Shown: positions 15,983 to 24,437 of the stretch, one piece after another
Layout: each line of letters begins with the position of its first letter
Position numbering within the stretch: the first letter of the stretch is position 1
Source of the DNA: Prevotella sp. CAG:617
GTDB lineage: Bacteria; Bacteroidota; Bacteroidia; Bacteroidales; Bacteroidaceae
Direction of reading: 5' to 3'
DNA length: 24,450 nucleotides
Assembly (NCBI GenBank): GCA_000438115.1
Contig: FR903556.1
Location: forward strand, 1-24,450
The notes under the pieces: generated by a model
The model's input: the letters and a program-made list of their open reading frames with translations, nothing else
Told to the model about the DNA's origin: nothing
The model's database searches: none
Translations under genes and position numbers: made by a program

Positions 15983-17214
15983 AAGAAGAAAAGTGGAAAA
16001 CGCTCATCCGCCAAAAATTGCAGGACTATGAGGAAACGCCGCCACCCGAACTGTGGAACGACCTCATGAAAGCCTTGCCGCAGCCGGAGCAGCAACGCCC
16101 CGCCACGGTTCATACACGCCGCCGCTGGCTGTACGGCATCGAAACGGCACTGGGAGCGGCAGCTGCCCTGACGGCACTGTTTTGGGTGTTCCGCTACCCT
16201 ACCACGGTTCCGCCCCGTGCTTCGCATACGGTTGTTGAGCACAAGCAACCCCTGGAGTCACCCACGCATCCCCACGCTCAAACCGCCGACTTCCGGAGCA
16301 GAGACACGGAAAAACGGCTCATCGCCTTCTCCGTCAATACGCCTTCGCAAGCCGCCGCCACAACCGCAGCTGCTCCGGCTCCGGCAGCTGCTCCGGAACG
16401 AGAAAAGGCCGACTCCACCACCCCGGAGAACACCGGGCGGAAAATCCGCCCGCAAGTACGCTCGGCTGCCACACGCCCCAAAACAGCTTCATATGCAGCC
16501 GTAAGAACAGACGGATACTCCCGCCGCACGTCCCCGAAGCGCTGGGAAGTGGGAGCCTATGCCGGCGGAAACAATTTTAATGCCGCACAGGGGGAAGAAA
16601 GCGGAAACTTCCTGATGGCCACTTCCATCCCCGACAAACTTCCGGCCAATGAATCCACGTCCTCAACGCCGCTGTATCAGCCCAACCGCGCCCTCGACAC
16701 CCGGACGCACCACAAGTTTCCCATCCATGCCGGGCTTTCGGTACGCTACCGACTAACCGGACGGTGGGCTCTGGAGAGCGGGCTCTTCTACTCTTATCTG
16801 GCCTCCGACATTGTGTCCGGCAGCACGCAGCAGCAATATGATGTCAGCCAGAAGCTGCAATATCTGGGCATTCCACTGGGTATCAGCTACACGCTGCTTG
16901 ACAGCCGCCACTGGAATCTGTATGCCTCAGCAGGTGCAGCTGCAGAAATATGCGTAAGCGGACGCACCGACTCGCGCTACGTTGTCAACGGCGAAACGCT
17001 GTCCGGCGAAAGACAGGACGTGCGCATCAAACAGCCGCAATGGTCGGTCAACGCCACCCTGGGCGCACAATTCAACCTGACCGACCATACGGCCATCTAT
17101 GCAGAACCGGGAATAAGCTACTACTTTGACAACCACAGCCGGCTGAGTACCTACTATCAGGACCACCCGCTGAACTTCAACCTGAAATTCGGGTTGCGTT
17201 TTTCCATCCGATAA
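15979..17214 (+). CDS. Dual-membrane-spanning anti-sigma factor (Dma-type): cytoplasmic segment, TM, linker, OM beta-barrel
   Basis: 411 aa. Residues 1-49 form a charged cytoplasmic segment (KLQDYEETPPPELWNDLMKAL), of the kind that precedes the TM in Bacteroidota anti-sigma partners. Residues about 52-71 (LYGIETALGAAAALTALFWV) are a single TM helix after a basic RRR. Residues about 76-188 are a low-complexity Ala/Pro/Thr/Arg linker (AAAPAPAAAPE). From about 189 (WEVGAYAGGNNF) to the end is an outer-membrane beta-barrel domain with alternating strands (LSVRYRLTGRWALESGLFYSYL...QYLGIPLGISYTL...LNFNLKFGLRFSIR). One chain thus reaches from cytoplasm to outer membrane. This is the layout described for Dma1, which holds the ECF21 sigma Das1 and controls vesicle formation in B. 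thetaiotaomicron. Homology is judged by architecture and operon; the signal and regulon here are unknown. Confidence 0.87.
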   Translation: MKEEKWKTLIRQKLQDYEETPPPELWNDLMKALPQPEQQRPATVHTRRRWLYGIETALGAAAALTALFWVFRYPTTVPPRASHTVVEHKQPLESPTHPHAQTADFRSRDTEKRLIAFSVNTPSQAAATTAAAPAPAAAPEREKADSTTPENTGRKIRPQVRSAATRPKTASYAAVRTDGYSRRTSPKRWEVGAYAGGNNFNAAQGEESGNFLMATSIPDKLPANESTSSTPLYQPNRALDTRTHHKFPIHAGLSVRYRLTGRWALESGLFYSYLASDIVSGSTQQQYDVSQKLQYLGIPLGISYTLLDSRHWNLYASAGAAAEICVSGRTDSRYVVNGETLSGERQDVRIKQPQWSVNATLGAQFNLTDHTAIYAEPGISYYFDNHSRLSTYYQDHPLNFNLKFGLRFSIR

Positions 17215-17227
17215 CTCACACAAAAAC

Positions 17228-17285
17228 GCCAGACGGGCGCCCCTTCATTGAGGTATTATGCCTCATGAAGGGGCGCCCGTCCGGC
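17228..17285. terminator. Bidirectional terminator between the Dma operon and the ABC exporter
   Basis: GACGGGCGCCCCTTCAT (from 17232), a one-base bulge and GAGG pair with CCTCATGAAGGGGCGCCCGTC (ending 17281). GCC/GGC extends the stem outward across one mismatch. Loop TATTATG. It starts 13 nt after the plus-strand stop and ends 38 nt before the convergent minus-strand stop, so it can serve both. Confidence 0.8.
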
Positions 17286-17322
17286 ATTATTATAGCCCGC
17301 TCTGCAAGCGGTTCCGTATATC

Positions 17323-18633
17323 CTATTTATAGCGAATCCAACGTATCATTTCCTTGAAACTGGGCTTCTTGCCGTACATCAGGATGCCCACGCGATAAAT
17401 CTTGCCGGCCGCCCACACCATAAACGCCACGGAGAGGAAGAGCAGCGCCAGCGAAAGTACTTCCTGCCAGAGGGGCACACCAAAGGGTATGCGCGCCATC
17501 ATGACGATGGGCGACGTAAGCGGGAAGAGCGAGGCCCAGAAACACAGCGGTCCGTCGGGATTCTGAATGCCGTAGATGGCGGCATAAAGGCCAAAGATAA
17601 GCAGAATGATAACGGGACTCATGAACTGCGAGCTGTCCTCCTGCTCGTTGACGGAAGCGCCCACCGCTGCAAAAAACGAGGCATAAAGCAGGTAAGCCCC
17701 GATAAAATAAAGCACAAACATGAGCCCCATCTCCAGCAGCGGCAGGTTGAGCAGGGGGGTCATGATGGCGTCCAGTTCGGAAGGAGCGGCCGGAGCGGCA
17801 CCCGCCGTCAGGGCGGCAGAATCGGGCATGCCCGAAAGACCCACATTCACGCCGAATGCCACACCGGCTATCAGCATAATGACACTCAGCATCAGGCCCC
17901 ACACGATGAGCTGCACAAAGCCGGCCAGCGCAATGCCCACCATCTTGCCTATCATCAGCTGGAAGGGCCGCACGGACGACACCATGATTTCGACGATGCG
18001 GTTCGTTTTCTCCTCCATCACGCTCTGCATCACCATGCCGCCATACGAGAGGATGAACATGTAAATGAACAGCACGAGCACCATGCCGGCCAGGGCTGCG
18101 GCGTTGGCGTCGGAGAGCACCTCGTTGCCGTGTTCGTCCCACTTGAAGGTCTGAATGCTGAAGTCGGTATTGGCGTCGGCCAGCAGCTTGTTGATATCCA
18201 CGTGGTCAAGCTGATAATGCGACAGGCGCTGCCGCTGCAGGAAACGGCCCAACTGGCTGTTGACGTATTCGGTCAGCTCAAAGGGCACTTCCTCGCGCGA
18301 GTAGATGACGGCGGCCTTGGGATTGACCGAAAGGTCGCCCGAAAAATAGAGCACGGCGTCGATGTCGGTTTCGGCCTGACGCATGCTGTCGGTTATTTGC
18401 GGCGCCACGCTGAAGGCAAAGCGCTCGTTGCTGCGGAAGAGGGGAGCATAAAGCCCCGTCCGGTCTACAATGACCACTTGTTTCTGATCGCCGTCCTTAA
18501 AGCTGGCCAGCCAGAGCGGCACAAAAATCACGGCTGCAAAGATAAACGGCATGAGCACCGTCAGGATGATAAAAGATTTTTTGCCGATGCGGTTAAGCAA
18601 TTCGCGGCGTATGATGATAAGAACTTTATTCAT
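17323..18633 (-). CDS. ABC-2 type exporter permease (NatB-like)
   Basis: 436 aa inner-membrane protein. One N-terminal TM (about 18-42, SFIILTVLMPFIFAAVIFVPLWLA), a large extracytoplasmic domain (about 45-180), then five or more TM helices from about 183 on (MVLVLFIYMFILSYGGMVMQS... to LLFLSVAFMVWAAG). The motif MEEKTNRIVEIMVSSVRPFQLMIGKMVG after the second TM is characteristic of the NatB/YhaP ABC-2 subfamily. It pairs with the ATPase encoded 6 nt upstream. NatAB relatives export Na+ or, in other cases, drugs or unknown solutes; the substrate here cannot be read from sequence. Confidence 0.92.
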   Translation of the reverse strand: MNKVLIIIRRELLNRIGKKSFIILTVLMPFIFAAVIFVPLWLASFKDGDQKQVVIVDRTGLYAPLFRSNERFAFSVAPQITDSMRQAETDIDAVLYFSGDLSVNPKAAVIYSREEVPFELTEYVNSQLGRFLQRQRLSHYQLDHVDINKLLADANTDFSIQTFKWDEHGNEVLSDANAAALAGMVLVLFIYMFILSYGGMVMQSVMEEKTNRIVEIMVSSVRPFQLMIGKMVGIALAGFVQLIVWGLMLSVIMLIAGVAFGVNVGLSGMPDSAALTAGAAPAAPSELDAIMTPLLNLPLLEMGLMFVLYFIGAYLLYASFFAAVGASVNEQEDSSQFMSPVIILLIFGLYAAIYGIQNPDGPLCFWASLFPLTSPIVMMARIPFGVPLWQEVLSLALLFLSVAFMVWAAGKIYRVGILMYGKKPSFKEMIRWIRYK

Positions 18634-18639
18634 AAGGCT

Positions 18640-19557
18640 TTAGGCTTGGTTTGATGCAGAATTGACGGTTTGGATGAAAATGTCGTTCATGGTGGGCAAC
18701 TGCTCGGCAAAGAGCCGCACCTCGGCCTGGCGCGTGAGCACCGGCAGCCAGTCGGAATTGCTGCCGTCAACCTTTTTGCGCAACACGTAGCGATGCTCGT
18801 CATACTGCTCCTCCACACTCACGATGTCGTAGGTCGGGTCGGGCACCAGGGTTCCGCCCACGGTGACCACCTCGTACAGCCCGGTGCGGAACTGGCGGCG
18901 CACGTCCATCACACGGCCGCTAAGCACGACCTGCGCATGATTGATGAGGGCAAAATGGTCGCAAACCTCCTCAACCGACGACATGTTGTGGGTGGAGAAC
19001 ACTACGGTGTGGCCCTCGTCACGCAGCGCCAGGATTTCCTTTTTCAGCAGTTCGGCGTTCAGCGGGTCGAAACCGCTGAAAGGCTCGTCAAAAATGAGCA
19101 GGGGCGGACGGTGGAGCACGGTGATGACAAACTGCACCTTCTGCTGCATGCCCTTGGAGAGCTCCTCCAGTTTTTTGTTCCACCAGGGCATGATGTCGAA
19201 CTTCTCAAACCAGTAGGTCAGCCGCTCCTTGGCTTCGCGGTGCGTAAGGCCCTTGAGCTGGGCCAGATAGAGCGCCTGGTCGCCCACCTTCATCTTTTTG
19301 TAGAGGCCGCGCTCCTCGGGCAGGTAACCGATGCGCATGACGTCGGACGGCTCAAACGGACGCCCGTCAAAAAGCACCCGGCCGCTGTCGGGCACGGTGA
19401 TGCGGTTGATGATACGGATAAAGGTGGTCTTTCCGGCCCCGTTCGGCCCCAACAGGCCAAACACCTGACCTTTGGGTATGCTGATGCTCACGTCGTTGAG
19501 CGCCGTGTGCTGCTCAAACTTCTTGACGAGATGCTGAGCTTCAATAAAATATTCCAT
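18640..19557 (-). CDS. ABC transporter ATP-binding protein (NatA-like)
   Basis: 305 aa. Nucleotide-binding domain with Walker A GPNGAGKT (37-44), signature LSKGMQQ (133-139), Walker B LLIFDEP (153-159) and H-loop His (about 190, VVFSTHNMSS). After the NBD, a C-terminal region of about 85 residues (DUF4162-type) is typical of this exporter class. It drives the permease encoded just downstream; the pair forms one transcript from the promoter at 19593-19624. Confidence 0.95.
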   Translation of the reverse strand: MEYFIEAQHLVKKFEQHTALNDVSISIPKGQVFGLLGPNGAGKTTFIRIINRITVPDSGRVLFDGRPFEPSDVMRIGYLPEERGLYKKMKVGDQALYLAQLKGLTHREAKERLTYWFEKFDIMPWWNKKLEELSKGMQQKVQFVITVLHRPPLLIFDEPFSGFDPLNAELLKKEILALRDEGHTVVFSTHNMSSVEEVCDHFALINHAQVVLSGRVMDVRRQFRTGLYEVVTVGGTLVPDPTYDIVSVEEQYDEHRYVLRKKVDGSNSDWLPVLTRQAEVRLFAEQLPTMNDIFIQTVNSASNQA

Positions 19558-19592
19558 GTTCAGTAACAGATAAAAAAATTAAAATCAGTTCA

Positions 19593-19624
19593 CAAAAGTA
19601 CGAAAAGGCAGGCGTACGAGCAAA
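19593..19624 (-). promoter_or_regulatory. Promoter of the NatAB-like exporter
   Basis: Minus strand: TTTG (19621-19624), 20-nt spacer, TACTTTTG (19593-19600). Very good match to the Bacteroidota consensus; leader about 30 nt. Confidence 0.7.
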
Positions 19625-19666
19625 CAAAAAGTGCATTTTCCGGCCGGGCGTGGCCCAAGGCTGCCG

Positions 19667-19843
19667 GACAGGGACGGAAAAGGTCGGCGGGAAAAAATTT
19701 TTTCCTCCGACCCCGGCCCCAAAAGTTCCCGCCCGTTTTCATCTTTCCGCACCCCCGGAAAATGAAAACGGCAGCCTGCACGGCTCTTGGCCCCTACTCC
19801 CGACCGACAAACGCCCCGAAGCACCCGCCCACACTGAAAAAAA
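19667..19843. repeat. Diverged GC-rich intergenic repeat, copy B, with two strong palindromes
   Basis: Collinear with copy A at 8294-8407 (shared blocks GACAGGGA, AGGTCGGC, CCGGAAAA, GACAAACGCCCCGAAGC, TGAAAAAA). Copy B contains two hairpins: 19682-19712, with GGTCGG...CCGACC flanking GGAAAAAATTTTTTCC; and 19733-19771, with CCGTTTTCAT and ATGAAAACGG outside TTTCCG/CGGAAA, one bulge. The block lies between the divergent exporter and purL promoters, outside both predicted transcripts. No gene recognised here. Confidence 0.42.
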
Positions 19844-19878
19844 GGCGTCACGGAAGCAAAGAAAACCTTAAAAAATCT

Positions 19879-19909
19879 TTTGCACTCCGACGGGTTTGCT
19901 GTATCTTTG
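19879..19909 (+). promoter_or_regulatory. purL promoter
   Basis: TTTG (19879-19882), 19-nt spacer, TATCTTTG (19902-19909). It sets the purL start at ATG 19943, because the upstream in-frame TTG (19880) is part of the -33 element. No purine riboswitch or PurR-type box is visible in the short leader. Confidence 0.75.
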
Positions 19910-19942
19910 TCTTTTGAAAACGTTTTTAATTCCGATATCGAC

Positions 19943-22900
19943 ATGATTCTATTTTTCAGAACACCCGGAAAGAGCATCATCGCAACGCAAGTTGACCATC
20001 AGCTCTCCCCCGAAGAGAAAAACGAACTGTGCTGGCTCTATGGCGGCGCTACCGTGGAAAATGCAGACAAGCTGGAAGGCTACTTTGTAGGCCCCCGTCG
20101 CGAAATGATTACCCCCTGGAGTACAAATGCCGTTGAGATTACGCAAAACATGAATCTCCACGGCATTTCGCGCATTGAGGAATACTTCCCCGTAAAAGAT
20201 GAGAACGCCGACCACGACCCCATGCTGCAGCGCATGTACAAGGGTCTGGATCAGGACATCTTTACCGTCAACATCAAGCCGGCTCCCATTGAATATATCG
20301 ACGACCTGGAAAGCTACAACGAGCAGGAAGGTCTGGCCCTCTCGCCCGAGGAAATCAACTACCTGCACGACATCGAGAAGCAGCTGGGCCGCAAACTGAC
20401 CGACTCCGAAGTGTTCGGCTTTGCGCAAATCAACTCCGAGCACTGCCGTCACAAGATTTTCGGCGGTTCGTTCATCATTGACGGCGAGGAAATGCCGTCG
20501 TCGCTCTTCGCCATGATCAAGAAGACGACCAAGGAGAACCCCCACAAGATTATCTCGGCCTACAAGGACAACGTAGCCTTTGCGCAGGGCCCCGTCATCG
20601 AGCAGTTTGCTCCGCAGGACCACTCGACGAGCGACTACTTCATCATCAAGGACATTGAGAGCGTCATCTCCATCAAGGCCGAGACGCACAACTTCCCCAC
20701 TACGGTAGAGCCGTTCAACGGTGCCTCCACGGGTACGGGCGGCGAAATCCGCGACCGTATGGGCGGCGGTGTAGGCTCATGGCCCATTGCCGGAACGGCC
20801 GTGTACATGACGGCATATCCGCGCCTTGACGGCGGACGCGACTGGGAGGACATCCTGCCGGTGCGCAAATGGCTCTACCAGACTCCGGAACAGATTCTGA
20901 TTAAGGCCTCGAACGGTGCTTCCGATTTCGGTAACAAGTTCGGTCAGCCGCTCATTGCGGGTTCCGTACTGACCTTCGAGCACCAGGAGAACGGCGAGAA
21001 ATACGGCTACGACAAGGTAATCATGCTGGCCGGCGGCGTAGGCTACGGCACCAAGCGCGACTGCCTGAAGGGCGAGCCGAAAAAGGGAAACAAGGTGGTT
21101 GTAGTAGGCGGCGACAACTACCGCATCGGTCTGGGCGGCGGTTCGGTATCGTCAGTCGATACGGGACGCTACTCCAGCGGCATCGAGCTGAACGCCGTAC
21201 AGCGCGCCAACCCCGAAATGCAGAAACGTGCCAACAACCTGGTGCGCGCCCTCTGCGAAGAAGACGTCAACCCGGTAGTGTCCATCCACGACCACGGTTC
21301 GGCCGGCCACGTCAACTGCCTCTCCGAGCTGGTTGAGGAATGCGGCGGACTCATCGACATGAGCAAACTGCCCATCGGCGACCCCACCCTCTCGGCCAAG
21401 GAAATCATTGCCAACGAAAGCCAGGAACGCATGGGTCTGCTCATCCAGGAAGAACACCTGGAGCACGTACGCAAGATTGCCGAGCGCGAGCGCGCCCCGA
21501 TGTACGTGGTAGGCGAAACCACCGGCGACGCTCACTTTGCCTTTGTGCAGGCCGACGGCGTACGTCCGTTCGACCTCGACGTGGCGCAGATGTTCGGCCA
21601 CTCACCCAAAACGGTGATGGTGGACGAGCGCGTCAGCCGCCAATACGACAACGTAAGCTACGAACCGGCCAAGGTGCAGGAATACCTCACCAACGTGCTG
21701 CAGCTGGAAGCCGTAGCCTGCAAGGACTGGTTGACCAACAAGGTAGACCGCTCCGTAACGGGTAAGGTAGCCCGCCAGCAGTGTCAGGGCGAAATTCAGC
21801 TGCCGCTGAGCGATTGCGGCGTGGTAGCCCTCGACTACCGCGGCGACAAGGGTATAGCCACATCCATCGGTCATGCTCCGCAGGCCGGACTGGCCAGCCC
21901 GGCAGCAGGTTCCGTACTGTCGGTAGCCGAAGCCCTGACCAACATCGTATGGGCACCACTCGCTGAAGGACTCGACAGCGTGTCACTCTCTGCCAACTGG
22001 ATGTGGCCATGCCGCTCACAGAAGGGTGAGGACGCCCGCCTCTACGAAGGCGTACAGGCCCTGAGCGACTTCTGCTGCGACCTGAAAATCAACGTGCCTA
22101 CGGGTAAGGACTCACTCTCACTGAGCCAGCAGTACCCCAACGGCGAAAAAATCATATCTCCGGGTACGGTCATCGTATCGGCCGGCGGCGAGGTCAGCCA
22201 CATCCGCAACGTGGTTTCACCCGTCATGGTCAACAAGGCCAAATCCGTATTCTACCACATTGACTTCAGCTTCGACGAGCTGCGTCTGGGTGGCTCGGCC
22301 TTTGCGCAGTCGCTCAACAAGGTGGGCAGCGACGTGCCGACCTGCAAGAATCCGGAATACTTCAGAGACGCCTTCAACGCCGTACAGGAACTCGTCAACA
22401 AGGGCTTGCTCCTGGCCGGTCACGACATTTCGGCCGGCGGTCTGATTACCTGTCTGCTGGAAATGTGCTTTGCCAACACCGAAGGCGGTATGGAAATCAA
22501 CCTCGACGGCTTCAAACACGCTGACCTCATCAAGATTCTGTTTGCCGAAAACCCGGGCGTAGTAATCCAGGTGGCCGACAAGGACAAGAAAGAGGTGAAG
22601 AAGATTCTGGAAGACGCCGGCGTGGGCTACATCAAGCTCGGTCAGCCTACCGAGGAGCGCCACATCCTGGCCACCCTCGACGGTGCTACCTACCAGTTCG
22701 GCATCGACTACCTGCGCGACGTATGGTACGAAACCTCTTACCTGCTCGACACCAAGCAGAGCATGAACGGATGCGCCCGCAAGCGTTACGAAAACTACAA
22801 GTTGCAGCCGCTGGAATTTGCCTTCAACAAGGACTTCACCGGCAAGTTTGCACAATACGGCATCAGTCCTGACCGCCGCAAGCCGTCGGGCATCAAGGCC

Positions 22901-23644
22901 GCCATCATCCGCGAAAAGGGTACCAACGGCGAGCGCGAAATGGCTTACTCGCTCTATCTGGCCGGCTTCGATGTGAAGGACGTAATGATGACCGACCTCA
23001 TCAGCGGCCGCGAAACGCTGGACGACATCAACATGATTGTATTCTGCGGCGGATTCTCCAACTCCGACGTGCTGGGCTCGGCCAAAGGATGGGCCGGCGC
23101 CTTCCTCTACAACCCCAAGGCCAAGGAAGCCCTCGATCGCTTCTATGCCCGTCCCGACACCCTCTCACTGGGCGTCTGCAACGGTTGCCAGCTCATGGTT
23201 GAACTGAACCTCGTAAACCCCGAGCACAAGGAACGCGCGCACATGCTCCACAACGATTCTCACAAGTTTGAGAGCGCCTTTGTAGGCACCACGGTACCGA
23301 TGAACCGCAGCGTGATGTTCGGCAGCCTGAGCGGCAATAAACTGGGTATCTGGGTGGCTCACGGCGAAGGCAAGTTTTCACTGCCTTATCCGGAAGACGA
23401 TTACAACGTCGTGCTGAAATATTCATACGACGAATATCCCGGCAACCCCAACGGTTCTGATTACTCCGTAGCCGGTATCTGCTCGGCCGACGGCCGTCAC
23501 CTGGCCATGATGCCTCACTTGGAAAGAAGCATCTTCCCCTGGCAGAACGCCAACTATCCCGCCGACCACCGTCAGGACGACGTAACGCCCTGGATTGAGG
23601 CTTTCGTCAATGCCCGCAAATGGGTGGAAGCTCACAAGCAATAA
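19943..23644 (+). CDS. purL: Phosphoribosylformylglycinamidine synthase, single-chain
   Basis: 1233 aa from ATG 19943. Fourth step of purine synthesis: converts FGAR to FGAM using glutamine and ATP. It is the long single-chain form. It has an N-terminal PurS-like domain (MILFFRTPGKSIIATQV...), a linker, and two AIR-synthetase-like halves with the ATP/substrate motifs SEHCRHKIFGG and HNFPTTVEPFNGASTGTGGE. The C-terminal class I glutaminase has nucleophile Cys about 1079 (LGVCNGCQLM) and His/Glu at about 1192 and 1194 (MMPHLERSIFPW). Length is close to the usual Bacteroidota form (E. coli about 1295). Codon use is GC-rich and smooth, as in a highly expressed core gene. Monocistronic, closed by the hairpin at 23685. 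Confidence 0.98.
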   Translation: MILFFRTPGKSIIATQVDHQLSPEEKNELCWLYGGATVENADKLEGYFVGPRREMITPWSTNAVEITQNMNLHGISRIEEYFPVKDENADHDPMLQRMYKGLDQDIFTVNIKPAPIEYIDDLESYNEQEGLALSPEEINYLHDIEKQLGRKLTDSEVFGFAQINSEHCRHKIFGGSFIIDGEEMPSSLFAMIKKTTKENPHKIISAYKDNVAFAQGPVIEQFAPQDHSTSDYFIIKDIESVISIKAETHNFPTTVEPFNGASTGTGGEIRDRMGGGVGSWPIAGTAVYMTAYPRLDGGRDWEDILPVRKWLYQTPEQILIKASNGASDFGNKFGQPLIAGSVLTFEHQENGEKYGYDKVIMLAGGVGYGTKRDCLKGEPKKGNKVVVVGGDNYRIGLGGGSVSSVDTGRYSSGIELNAVQRANPEMQKRANNLVRALCEEDVNPVVSIHDHGSAGHVNCLSELVEECGGLIDMSKLPIGDPTLSAKEIIANESQERMGLLIQEEHLEHVRKIAERERAPMYVVGETTGDAHFAFVQADGVRPFDLDVAQMFGHSPKTVMVDERVSRQYDNVSYEPAKVQEYLTNVLQLEAVACKDWLTNKVDRSVTGKVARQQCQGEIQLPLSDCGVVALDYRGDKGIATSIGHAPQAGLASPAAGSVLSVAEALTNIVWAPLAEGLDSVSLSANWMWPCRSQKGEDARLYEGVQALSDFCCDLKINVPTGKDSLSLSQQYPNGEKIISPGTVIVSAGGEVSHIRNVVSPVMVNKAKSVFYHIDFSFDELRLGGSAFAQSLNKVGSDVPTCKNPEYFRDAFNAVQELVNKGLLLAGHDISAGGLITCLLEMCFANTEGGMEINLDGFKHADLIKILFAENPGVVIQVADKDKKEVKKILEDAGVGYIKLGQPTEERHILATLDGATYQFGIDYLRDVWYETSYLLDTKQSMNGCARKRYENYKLQPLEFAFNKDFTGKFAQYGISPDRRKPSGIKAAIIREKGTNGEREMAYSLYLAGFDVKDVMMTDLISGRETLDDINMIVFCGGFSNSDVLGSAKGWAGAFLYNPKAKEALDRFYARPDTLSLGVCNGCQLMVELNLVNPEHKERAHMLHNDSHKFESAFVGTTVPMNRSVMFGSLSGNKLGIWVAHGEGKFSLPYPEDDYNVVLKYSYDEYPGNPNGSDYSVAGICSADGRHLAMMPHLERSIFPWQNANYPADHRQDDVTPWIEAFVNARKWVEAHKQ

Positions 23645-23684
23645 AAAGATGAAACCGGGCCCCGTGCCCGAGCCAATACATAGA

Positions 23685-23720
23685 GAAGCCCTCCTTGCTC
23701 ACTTTGGCAAGGAGGGCTTC
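23685..23720 (+). terminator. purL terminator
   Basis: Perfect 14-bp arms GAAGCCCTCCTTGC (23685-23698) and GCAAGGAGGGCTTC (23707-23720), 8-nt loop, then a T-rich stretch (TTGTATTCTTTAG). The following 23721-23982 shows small palindromes only (AAGCCG/CGGCTT at 23858-23876; AATGTGA/TCACATT at 23828-23849) and no convincing gene. Confidence 0.8.
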
Positions 23721-23982
23721 TTGTATTCTTTAGCAGCTTTGTTTTCTCCTATCACATACATATAGGTAACAGGAAAAGCATACCGTCTAAGAAGCATTTT
23801 TAGGCCTTTACAACGCGATTACATCGAAATGTGACCCAACTATCACATTCCCGACAAAAGCCGCAAAAAACGGCTTAAACCAAGCGCTACCACGCTATCC
23901 GCAGGAACTATCAACAGAATAATAAAAATGGAAGCAGAATTATTGTACGGCTACCACGTGTCCATAGCTCCCATGCAGTCAA

Positions 23983-24372
23983 TTAACAATTAAAATAGCG
24001 CACCGGCGATTGGCCTTTTACCAGTGGACTGATGTCCCATCCCAAAAAGGCTGAATCATTGACGGGATCACCTTCAAAGGCATAACGCACGCCGGAAAAC
24101 AATTTTGCATCCTCTACCGGATACCAACGCTTCGGCTTATATACAGCCACCACTACGCCTTTAAAAACGCCTAAAACATACATGGCGCGCTCCACGCGCT
24201 TTGCACTTACTCGCCAATACTTCCGAACCTTTTCATACATATCCGGTCGCTTATAAACTTCCGGCGCATCGGGAGCACACTGATATGTTTTGTCCAATTT
24301 TACCACCAATACGCGGGTGCCACCAAAACAGTCGGCACTCGCATGCACTACGTTTTTTTTATTTGTTTCCAT
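23983..24372 (-). CDS. Conserved small protein of unknown function
   Basis: 129 aa from ATG 24370-24372 (METNKKNVVHAS). The frame extends upstream to 24420, but that part overlaps a likely promoter, so the internal Met is preferred. No signal peptide or TM with this start. The pattern VLVVKLDKTYQ...YEKVRKYWRVSAKRVERAMYV, then LGVFKGVVVAVYKPKRWYPVE, and the end SPLVKGQSPVRYFNC is one I recall from scattered uncharacterised bacterial proteins (often ...GAQNPIRYxNC). The VYKGVVxxVY strand pattern is suggestive of a PUA/EVE-like fold, but that is a guess. It is alone on its strand at the right edge of the window. Confidence 0.7.
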   Translation of the reverse strand: METNKKNVVHASADCFGGTRVLVVKLDKTYQCAPDAPEVYKRPDMYEKVRKYWRVSAKRVERAMYVLGVFKGVVVAVYKPKRWYPVEDAKLFSGVRYAFEGDPVNDSAFLGWDISPLVKGQSPVRYFNC

Positions 24373-24407
24373 AAAATTTTTATTTGCTGCGTAAGACAAA
24401 AAAAGGC

Positions 24408-24437
24408 TAAAGATACACAAAAAAAGAGCGGAGCAAA
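24408..24437 (-). promoter_or_regulatory. Putative promoter of the 129-aa protein gene
   Basis: Minus strand: TTTG (24434-24437), 18-nt spacer, TATCTTTA (24408-24415). One mismatch in the -7 and a slightly short spacer; leader about 30 nt to ATG 24372. Confidence 0.45.

Noticed and set aside
19880..19942. N-terminal extension of PurL starting at TTG 19880
   Set aside because: It would start inside the -33 element and be read through the -7; MILFF at 19943 is the family start.
23828..23849. AATGTGA...TCACATT palindrome resembling a CRP site
   Set aside because: Spacing is 8 nt instead of 6, and Bacteroidota do not use E. coli-type CRP control; not near a promoter.
23929..23994. 21-codon plus-strand ORF
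   Set aside because: No promoter, no recognisable pattern, overlaps the end of the opposite-strand gene.
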